A stretch of 39,982 bases of DNA from Methanobrevibacter sp. (GTDB taxonomy: Archaea > Methanobacteriota > Methanobacteria > Methanobacteriales > Methanobacteriaceae). Positions 34,320 to 39,982 of this stretch are shown piece after piece. The position numbers and the translations under genes are program-made. The stretch's first letter is position 1. Every line of letters begins with the position of its first letter. A model generated the notes under the pieces. That model was not told where the DNA came from and made no database searches. It was given only the letters and a program-made list of their open reading frames with translations. Location: the NCBI GenBank assembly GCA_017553445.1, contig JAFZMD010000008.1:1-39982 (forward strand). Reading direction: 5' to 3'.

Positions 34320-35237
34320 ATGTATGAAACATTAACATTTACGGGTGGAGTTCACAGAAGTGATGAAGTCAGGGAACTGATTGAAGATTTGGGAGGTTTC
34401 ATTCTTCAAGATAATGTTTTACAAATGGAATTGGTATTGAGCATGGCCGTTCCGTTAAATGATGTTCCTAAAATCGAAGAGAAATCTAAAGAATTATTAG
34501 CAAAACTTAGCGTAGCACCAATGGCAGGCTCTGAGATAGCTATTGTATCACCTACACTTGCAAGACACCACTTGCCTCACTCCGCATGTGATATTTCTGA
34601 ATATTTGCGTGAATATGGTGCAAAGGACAATATGATTGGCCTTGCAAGAGGAGACGGCAAAGGAACTTCAGGCATTTCTGAAGAGGAAAAGCAATTGATT
34701 GAAGAACATGATATTGCTATTTTTGCCCTTGGAAGCTTTGAAAATTGTATTAAAGAAAAATCCTTTTTATATGATGATTTGGATATTCCTGTAATCGTAA
34801 CTGGGGCACCGGACATTCCTATAGAAGAACTTCCTGGGGCTGACGCTTATGTCGGTGATTTGGGAAGAATACCAAGAAGATTAAGAAGGGGTCCGGATAT
34901 CAGGGCATTGGACAAGTTAGTTGAGACTGTTGAAGAAATTTTAAACAATAAAAAACGTGAAATGACTTTAGACCCACCTTTAGTACCTTCAATAGTTGTT
35001 AAAAATGCAATTGAAAATCAAATTCCAGAAATAAAAGATGCTATTTCTCCCGCACCGGTTACTTCTCAGCTGGATGGTGTTCGTGTAAAAATAAATTATG
35101 ACAAATACCATGAACTGATTGAAGATATTGTAATTGACGGCAAGAAATTATCAGAAATTGCAGATATTAAAAAATCTAAAATGTATGATTATATTTTAGT
35201 TAAAATCAATAGTCAAAGTTCTCTTATTGAGGACTAA
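34320..35237 (+). CDS. mmp7: Methanogenesis marker protein 7
   Basis: A 305-residue protein of the Mmp7 family, restricted to methanogens and related archaea. Mmp7 copurifies with the component A3a complex that activates methyl-coenzyme M reductase along with McrC, Mmp3 and Mmp17. Family-like segments are [14 protein letters not shown] at the N-terminus, [25 protein letters not shown] (about 77-101), [24 protein letters not shown] and the basic [18 protein letters not shown] (about 179-196). GGGAG lies about 10 bases before the ATG. It converges with mmp10 13 bases downstream. Confidence 0.85.
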   Translation: MYETLTFTGGVHRSDEVRELIEDLGGFILQDNVLQMELVLSMAVPLNDVPKIEEKSKELLAKLSVAPMAGSEIAIVSPTLARHHLPHSACDISEYLREYGAKDNMIGLARGDGKGTSGISEEEKQLIEEHDIAIFALGSFENCIKEKSFLYDDLDIPVIVTGAPDIPIEELPGADAYVGDLGRIPRRLRRGPDIRALDKLVETVEEILNNKKREMTLDPPLVPSIVVKNAIENQIPEIKDAISPAPVTSQLDGVRVKINYDKYHELIEDIVIDGKKLSEIADIKKSKMYDYILVKINSQSSLIED

Positions 35238-35249
35238 AACTCTTTTTTT

Positions 35250-36494
35250 TTAAATTAATCTCATTCCAAAGAAGTTGATTGCATCCACCAGGTCATTGAA
35301 GTCTTCTAATTCTCGCTCAATAACATTTTCATCCGTTAGATCAATACTTAACTCGCCGTCTACTGTTAATGTGTCTGGGCCACGCCCTACAATGCGTTCG
35401 ATTCCGTCGGCACTCAAAATTCTCTCAGCATCCAATATGTGAACAAATGATCTGCCGGGCAATATCACTGCCTGTTTGATTTCACTTAAATCAAGAGCTT
35501 CCAAATCCTCTTTTGTAATGAGGCAAGCTATTTCTTTTTCGACAGCCACAACATTAACGCTGTCAACTTCAAGTTTATCAAAGATGTTTTGTATGTATGG
35601 TGCAGCTATTTTTGATGTGATTATTGTTGCTTCGCCGGTTACCGGTTTGATGAATTGTAAAAATATTTCATTTTCATCTTTGGCTATTGCAAAAGGTCCT
35701 CCGGTTTCGGGATCACATAATGGTGTTCCGGTAATTCTGAAATTATATTCGCTGTTTAAATCTTTTACCAGTTGTGCAAATTCTTCAACAGGCTGGGATT
35801 CGTGGTCTTTTAAAATAGGTTCATTTCCCAAAATCAGTCCTTCATTGAATGTGTTTGCAAATCTCATCAATATAAATCCTTTTGCACCCCAATCCTCCAA
35901 ATCGTTGCAGGTTTGCCTTAATATATCTCCATCATTAACGCCAGGTATAATTACGCTTGCACCTGTCAGTTTGATATTTTCACAAAATATTTTGCATGCA
36001 TCTAAAGCTTCTTTCGGATGTTTGTCTTTAACCCATTGTGTTCTAAGTTCGGGGTCTGTTGAAAAAACAGTAAATGTGGCTTCTTCAACCCCGTTGTTAA
36101 TCAATCTATTGGCTATATCGCTATCGCTTATTCCTTTACCGCAGCTGTATCCTAGGTGTGATTTTATTGAAAACTGATTTAGCTGTGCGGTCAGTGACTC
36201 TAGGTGTGGATAACAGCTAATGTCTCCTCCACCGCTGATGTCGGCTATTATCTCGCCCATCCCTCTATTCATCATTATTGCCGTTTGAACATTATTCATG
36301 ACTTCAAATGGGTTTTTAAATTCGCTTTGTGCATCAGCCACTCCTTTTGAACATCTCTCACATCCAATTTTGTTTGGAAGACAATGTGCACAGCCAAAAA
36401 CTTTAATGTCTTTTACCTTTCTGAAGTAACAGTATTTGCAAAAACCGTTACAATCTTTCCCCGGTATTCCTCCAACGTCTGCTACTACATGCAT
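35250..36494 (-). CDS. mmp10: Mmp10, radical SAM arginine C-methyltransferase of McrA
   Basis: A 414-residue cobalamin-dependent radical SAM enzyme that makes the 5-C-methylarginine of the McrA active-site region. The N-terminus reads VADVGGIPGKDCNGFCKYCY, with the CxxxCxxC motif Cys15, Cys19 and Cys22, then a second cysteine set (Cys35, 38, 45 and 48) typical of this family. GYSCGKGISDSDI, FSTDPELR, LTGASVIIPGVNDGDIL and GTPLCDPETGGP are further family segments, and the C-terminal domain is complete. Its promoter (TTTATATAATA, about 36513-36523) shares the 470-base gap with mcr. Adjacency to mmp7 and mcr fits its role. Confidence 0.92.
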   Translation of the reverse strand: MHVVADVGGIPGKDCNGFCKYCYFRKVKDIKVFGCAHCLPNKIGCERCSKGVADAQSEFKNPFEVMNNVQTAIMMNRGMGEIIADISGGGDISCYPHLESLTAQLNQFSIKSHLGYSCGKGISDSDIANRLINNGVEEATFTVFSTDPELRTQWVKDKHPKEALDACKIFCENIKLTGASVIIPGVNDGDILRQTCNDLEDWGAKGFILMRFANTFNEGLILGNEPILKDHESQPVEEFAQLVKDLNSEYNFRITGTPLCDPETGGPFAIAKDENEIFLQFIKPVTGEATIITSKIAAPYIQNIFDKLEVDSVNVVAVEKEIACLITKEDLEALDLSEIKQAVILPGRSFVHILDAERILSADGIERIVGRGPDTLTVDGELSIDLTDENVIERELEDFNDLVDAINFFGMRLI

Positions 36495-36727
36495 GATTTT
36501 AAATTTTGTGTTTAGTATTATATAAATAGATTGTCATTTGAAAGTATTAAAAAAGTATTATTTATTACAAAAAATTTAAAAAGTAATAATTTCTTAAATT
36601 CATTGGTTTAATTTAATTCATTTAATTTTAAATTTAAAATTATATTTTTTTGATATTTATGGGGTTTAAATAATTTGAATTAAAATTTAACTTTTATTTT
36701 ATTTTTAATGTATTTTAATTTATTTTT

Positions 36728-36742
36728 AAAAGTATTACTTTT
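36728..36742. promoter_or_regulatory. Palindrome upstream of the mcr promoter, possible operator
   Basis: AAAAGTA and TACTTTT flank a single T, a perfect 15-base palindrome about 75-90 bases before the mcr TATA box. Related AGTATTA/TAATACT sequence recurs at 36541-36562 and at 7733 and 7945. It may bind a regulator; AT-rich chance is not excluded. Confidence 0.4.
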
Positions 36743-36815
36743 AGGTCCTTTTTTCTTAAACTCATTTTATCATATTATTCTTTATAAACTTTTCTAAAAA
36801 TTTCTAGGGGTAATC

Positions 36816-36823
36816 TTTATATT
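36816..36823 (+). promoter_or_regulatory. TATA box of the mcr operon
   Basis: TTTATATT lies 140 bases before mcrB, preceded by a purine-containing stretch (TAGGGGTAATC) that could serve as the B recognition element. Archaeal spacing of about 25 bases puts the transcription start near 36845-36848, exactly at the beginning of the foldable leader. Confidence 0.65.
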
Positions 36824-36845
36824 ATATCTTAATTAAAGATAAATT

Positions 36846-36931
36846 TGTATACCATATGGCTGGCTATTGCAAAGACTTGCTTTGTAGCTCAACTCAATTT
36901 GGTGAAAAATTTCGCCATTGAGAGTGGTATA
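36846..36931 (+). ncRNA. Structured 5' leader of the mcr operon (three-way junction)
   Basis: Three stems are visible. P1 is TATACCA (36848-36854) with TGGTATA (36925-36931). P2 is CAAAG (36870-36874) with CTTTG (36880-36884) around ACTTG, extended by GGCTA (36862-36866) with TAGCT (36885-36889) across a 3-base bulge. P3 is CTCAAT (36893-36898) with ATTGAG (36917-36922), then GGTGAA (36901-36906) with TTCGCC (36911-36916), with one G-U pair and a 2-base bulge. P1 encloses P2 and P3. The ribosome site AGGAGG at 36953-36958 lies 21 bases beyond the fold. Confidence 0.65.
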
Positions 36932-36964
36932 TTAGTTAAACTCTATTTATTTAGGAGGGAAAAA

Positions 36965-38296
36965 ATGGCAAAGTTTGATGATAAAATCGATTTATTCGAT
37001 GATAGAGGCAATGAAATTGCATCTGACGTACCAATCGAAGCTATCAGTCCGTTAAGAAACCCAGCAATTCAAAGCATCGTAAAAGGTGTTAAAAGAACTG
37101 TTGCAGTAAACTTAGAAGGACTCGAAAAATCTGTTAAAACCGCATCTGTTGGTGGGGACAAATCCAGAATTTTAGGAAGAGAATTAGATCTCGATATCGT
37201 TGCAAACGCAGAAGCAATCGCAGACAAAATGAAAGATATTATTCAAGTTGCTGAAGGCGACGATACTGTTGTAACACCTATTTCTGGAGGAAAAAGGTTA
37301 TTAGTACAAGTACCAACCAAAAGAATTGATGTTGGTGCAGAATACTCTGCAGCTCCATTATCTTCCGCAGCTGCTTTAGTACAATCTGTTATTGACATTT
37401 GTGATGTAGACATTTACGATGCAAACTTCGTAAAAGCTGCAGTATTAGGTAGATACCCACAATCTGTAGATTACAAAGGTTCTAACATTGCAACCATGTT
37501 AGACATTCCACAAAAACTCGAAGGTGCAGGTTACGGTTTAAGAAATGTAAAAGCAAACGACTTCGCTGCTGCTACATTGAAAAACACTTTCCAAGCTACT
37601 GCTTTAGCTGCAATTTTCGAACAAACTGCTATGTTTGAAATGGCTGATGCATTAGGTGCATTTGAAAGATTACACTTATTAGGTTTAGCCTACCAAGGTT
37701 TAAATGCTGATAACATGGTATATGACTTAGTAAAAGAAAACGGTGCAGAAGGTACTGTCGGTAGTGTAGTACAAGGAACTATCGCTCGTGCAGAAGCTGA
37801 TGGCGTAATTGCTCCTCAAAAAGAATTAACCGATTTCGCTATTTACAACACTGATGACGCAGCTAAATGGAACGCATATGCTGCTGCTGGTGCTGTAGCT
37901 GCAACTATGGTTAACGTCGGTGCAGCTCGTGCTGCTCAAGGTATTCCATCTACTTTATTATACTTCAACGACAACCTTGAATTCGCAACTGGTTTACCTG
38001 GTCTTGACTACGGTAGAGCAGAAGGTGTAGCTGTAGGATTCTCATTCTTCTCTCACTCCATTTACGGTGGTGGAGGTCCTGGTTTATTCAACGGTAACCA
38101 CGTTGTAACCAGACACAGTAAAGGATTCTGTATCCCTTGTGTAGCTGCTGCTATGTCCTTAGATGCAGGAACACAACTCTTTTCACCAGAAGCAACTTCT
38201 GGTTTAATTAAGGAAGTATACAGTCAAATTGATGAATTCAGAGAACCTATTGTCGCAGTCGCAGAAGCTGCTGAAGAAATTAAAGGTGACATCTAA
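36965..38296 (+). CDS. mcrB: Methyl-coenzyme M reductase, beta subunit
   Basis: A 443-residue beta subunit of the enzyme that reduces methyl-coenzyme M with coenzyme B to methane. It starts [15 protein letters not shown], as in other McrB proteins, after AGGAGGG six bases upstream; the frame is open further up into the leader, but that extension is not conserved-looking. The C-terminal [32 protein letters not shown] segment (about 360-391) contains the Tyr and Gly run and the His near the coenzyme B channel. Codon use is visibly more uniform (TTA, GGT, GTA, AAA, CCA) than in neighbours, fitting a very highly expressed gene. Together with mcrC this is the type I (mcr) operon, not mrt. Confidence 0.97.
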   Translation: MAKFDDKIDLFDDRGNEIASDVPIEAISPLRNPAIQSIVKGVKRTVAVNLEGLEKSVKTASVGGDKSRILGRELDLDIVANAEAIADKMKDIIQVAEGDDTVVTPISGGKRLLVQVPTKRIDVGAEYSAAPLSSAAALVQSVIDICDVDIYDANFVKAAVLGRYPQSVDYKGSNIATMLDIPQKLEGAGYGLRNVKANDFAAATLKNTFQATALAAIFEQTAMFEMADALGAFERLHLLGLAYQGLNADNMVYDLVKENGAEGTVGSVVQGTIARAEADGVIAPQKELTDFAIYNTDDAAKWNAYAAAGAVAATMVNVGAARAAQGIPSTLLYFNDNLEFATGLPGLDYGRAEGVAVGFSFFSHSIYGGGGPGLFNGNHVVTRHSKGFCIPCVAAAMSLDAGTQLFSPEATSGLIKEVYSQIDEFREPIVAVAEAAEEIKGDI

Positions 38297-38331
38297 TTAA
38301 TTTGAATAAATCTAATTTTGAAGGTTAAATC

Positions 38332-38781
38332 ATGGATATTGAGATATTTCCTCATAGGGTTCTTGGAAGTGACACTACTGAAAAGTTGTTAAACGACTTG
38401 GAATCTCTTGAAGATGTAAGAAGGACTGTTATTCATGGTCCTAGATTTCCAAAGGGCGAAGCAACTCTACCTCCAAAATATAGGGAACGTAGGGTGATTA
38501 CTGTCAATGGTGAAGATGTTGTTTTACAAGTTAAAACAGCCAGAATATTCCTTGAAATATCAATGGAATCCACAATTGATAAAGTCGAAGAAATCTGTGA
38601 AAAACATATTCCATATGGATTTGATATTAATCAAGACAGATCAAATTATATCAGAAAACAAAAAACTGTTACTGATAAGATTAAATATGGTAAAAAGGAA
38701 ATTCCTGACGAACTGATAGGAATGACTGATCAATATTCAAAATTTGACGATCATGTGAATATTATTAAAAAGGATAACTAG
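38332..38781 (+). CDS. mcrD: Methyl-coenzyme M reductase operon protein D
   Basis: A 149-residue protein encoded in mcr and mrt operons but not part of the purified enzyme; it binds MCR and is thought to help F430 insertion or assembly. Recognised by DIEIFPHRVLGSDTTEKLLNDL at the N-terminus, VIHGPRFPKGEATLPPKYRERRVITVNGEDV (about 38-68) and ICEKHIPYGFDIN (about 88-100). It starts 35 bases after mcrB, with GAAGG upstream, and shows ordinary codon use compared with mcrB, matching lower need. mcrC follows after 6 bases. Confidence 0.93.
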   Translation: MDIEIFPHRVLGSDTTEKLLNDLESLEDVRRTVIHGPRFPKGEATLPPKYRERRVITVNGEDVVLQVKTARIFLEISMESTIDKVEEICEKHIPYGFDINQDRSNYIRKQKTVTDKIKYGKKEIPDELIGMTDQYSKFDDHVNIIKKDN

Positions 38782-38787
38782 ATTAAT

Positions 38788-39387
38788 ATGATAGGACGTT
38801 GTACTCACGTAGTGGATTGTAGGGAAACAAGCGGTATGGGTAAAGGCGGAAGTCTTGCTCAAAGAGGCACTTTTGCAGAATGCGGTACTGATGTATGTGC
38901 TGTTGCAATGTCTCCTGGACGTAGACACATTACTAAACCTGTTTGTGAAATTACTTTCGGTTTACGTGAAGCAAATGTTTTAACTAGTACAATGGTTTTA
39001 AATGCTGGTGCGGGTGTTCCTCATGATGCTCCTGCTGCAGGAGGTACTTTATTTGGACTCACTGATAAAGAAGTCGAACAAATGAGTAATTTTAAAATAC
39101 TTGTTATTCACTTAGGAGGAGTTGCAAATCATTTAATATACAAAGCAAGATTAATTCTAAGGAACGTAAATAAACATGCTATTATTATATGCGAATCACC
39201 AGTTGACCATGAAGATTTTGCTAAAATTGGAGTAAAAACTTCTAAAGTCATGCCAAAAGATGATGAAATTAAAACTCAAGGGACTATCGATGATATTGTT
39301 ACAGGGGTTATCCGTGGTGAAACAATTTCACAGGAAAAATTAGATGAAATAATTAGAAAAGTAAAATTAGCATTAGGAGATGCATAA
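38788..39387 (+). CDS. mcrC: Methyl-coenzyme M reductase I operon protein C
   Basis: A 199-residue accessory protein of the MCR I operon and a component of the A3a activation complex with Mmp7 and others. It opens with [55 protein letters not shown], with five cysteines in the first 55 residues (about 4, 10, 31, 36 and 52), and has the later [25 protein letters not shown] (about 71-95). Its presence distinguishes mcr from the mrt isoenzyme operon. It starts 6 bases after mcrD, with only a weak ribosome site, suggesting coupled translation. Confidence 0.95.
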   Translation: MIGRCTHVVDCRETSGMGKGGSLAQRGTFAECGTDVCAVAMSPGRRHITKPVCEITFGLREANVLTSTMVLNAGAGVPHDAPAAGGTLFGLTDKEVEQMSNFKILVIHLGGVANHLIYKARLILRNVNKHAIIICESPVDHEDFAKIGVKTSKVMPKDDEIKTQGTIDDIVTGVIRGETISQEKLDEIIRKVKLALGDA

Positions 39388-39389
39388 TT

Positions 39390-39982
39390 ATGGTACAAAT
39401 TTATCCAGGTACTTCTCAGGTTGCTCAAAACAGAAGAAACTTCACTAACCCAGAATACGAGTTAGAAAAGTTAAGAGAAATTTCTGATGAAGACGTAGTA
39501 AAAATATTAGGTCATAAAGCTCCAGGTGAAGAATACAAATCAGTTCACCCACCATTAGATGAAATGGATGAGCCAGATGACAGTGTAAGAGAATTAGTAG
39601 CACCTATTGACGGTGCAAAAGCAGGAGACAGAATTAGATACATTCAATTCGTAGACTCCATGTACTTCGCTCCAGCTCAACCTTTCTTAAGAGCTAGATC
39701 TTACTTATGCAGATTTAGAGGAATTGATACTGGTACATTATCCGGAAGACAAGTAGTTGAAGCAAGAGAAAGAGACATCGAAAGAGTTTCCAAATATCTC
39801 TTAGAAACTGAATACTTCGATACCGCAAGAACCGGTATTAGAGGTGGAAGTGTACACGGTCACTCCTTAAGATTAGATGAAAACGGTTTAATGTTCGACA
39901 TGCTCAGAAGACAAGTATTCAACGCAGAAACCGGTAAAGTCGAAATGGTTAAAGACCAAATTGGTAAAGAATTAGACGAACC
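39390..39982 (+). CDS. mcrG: Methyl-coenzyme M reductase, gamma subunit (3' truncated by window)
   Basis: The first 197 codons of McrG; the gene runs out of the window, with mcrA expected beyond. The start ATG at 39390 comes two bases after the mcrC stop, with TAGGAGA just upstream. It reads [18 protein letters not shown], then [70 protein letters not shown] (about 70-104) and [31 protein letters not shown], all hallmarks of the subunit. Codon use is again optimised, as in mcrB. Confidence 0.96.
   Translation, partial: MVQIYPGTSQVAQNRRNFTNPEYELEKLREISDEDVVKILGHKAPGEEYKSVHPPLDEMDEPDDSVRELVAPIDGAKAGDRIRYIQFVDSMYFAPAQPFLRARSYLCRFRGIDTGTLSGRQVVEARERDIERVSKYLLETEYFDTARTGIRGGSVHGHSLRLDENGLMFDMLRRQVFNAETGKVEMVKDQIGKELDE

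Larger units (their letters stand above)
36495..36964 (+). other. Divergent mmp10-mcr intergenic region
   Basis: This 470-base gap has no gene. From left to right it holds the mmp10 promoter (about 36513-36523, minus strand), repeated AAAGTATTA-type sequence at 36541-36562, a long AT-rich stretch, a 15-base palindrome (36728-36742), the mcr TATA box (36816-36823), the structured mcr leader (about 36846-36931) and the mcrB ribosome site (36953-36958). Confidence 0.7.

Noticed and set aside
35476..36177. A 233-codon plus-strand open frame inside mmp10.
   Set aside because: The minus strand encodes the unmistakable Mmp10 protein here; the plus frame is Ser/Leu-rich shadow sequence.
36848..36931. 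A tRNA: the mcr leader has a 7-bp closing stem, a TAGCTCAA...TGG stretch and about 84 bases.
   Set aside because: There is no T-arm next to the 3' strand of the closing stem, the TAGCTCAA lies in the wrong arm, and the inner hairpins do not match D, anticodon and T positions.
36845..36964. An N-terminal extension of McrB through the leader (the frame stays open).
   Set aside because: McrB proteins begin at [15 protein letters not shown], the strong AGGAGGG site serves ATG 36965, and the upstream bases are better explained by RNA pairing.

Overview
The window comes from an AT-rich mesophilic hydrogenotrophic methanogen of the order Methanobacteriales, most likely Methanobrevibacter or a close relative. 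Supporting points are a type I methyl-coenzyme M reductase operon with mcrC (mcrB-D-C-G, truncated by the window end), genes for coenzyme F420 (cofG), methanopterin (mptA) and coenzyme M (comB, comC), methanogenesis marker proteins 7 and 10, archaeal information-processing genes (fibrillarin, Nop5, FttA, proteasome beta, Trm1, a Taw2-like enzyme), and a family B DNA polymerase that stops just after motif C, the split-PolB arrangement known from Methanothermobacter. Gene order also resembles what I remember of the Methanothermobacter chromosome. This looks like core chromosome; only the Rpn-like nuclease gene looks accessory.

Layout, left to right. 1-315: end of an unidentified acidic protein. 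488-2294: DUF366-like gene, queD, queE (7-deazaguanine/archaeosine precursor operon). 2338-4095: two four-CBS-domain proteins. 4145-4945: prephenate dehydratase. 5005-6242: two membrane-anchored surface proteins. 6270-7435: coenzyme A synthesis, with the usually fused CoaBC split into coaC and coaB. 7436-8036: a gene-free 600-base convergent gap with an inverted repeat. 8037-9814: fibrillarin and Nop5 (minus). 9895-10428: coiled-coil orphan. 10519-15027: pyrD, pyrK, AI-2E-type membrane protein, polB1. 15053-20213 (minus): small membrane protein, comC-type dehydrogenase, purM, fttA, psmB. 20382-21335 (minus): Rpn/PD-(D/E)XK nuclease-like gene with an odd start. 21534-26791: Taw2-like enzyme, cofG, a small unknown, mptA, Lrp regulator, trm1. 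26865-32963: DegT aminotransferase, thiamine-binding protein, TtuA/NcsA-like thiolase, Na/Ca exchanger, CorC/HlyC-type protein, DUF1922 zinc protein, TraB-family protein. 33015-36494: comB, an unknown gene, mmp7, mmp10. 36495-39982: mcr promoter, structured leader and the mcr operon.

The right end is functionally coherent: mmp10 (arginine C-methylation of McrA), mmp7 (a component of the MCR activation complex) and the uncharacterised gene at 33748 lie just upstream of the mcr genes, with comB making part of the MCR substrate coenzyme M. The most striking non-coding signal is the mcr leader. From about the predicted transcription start, positions 36848-36931 can fold into a three-way junction (a 7-bp closing stem plus two strong hairpins) ahead of the mcrB ribosome binding site. 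I know of no described element there, and it is the best candidate for something new. All calls come from reading the sequence and memory of protein families; no searches were run.
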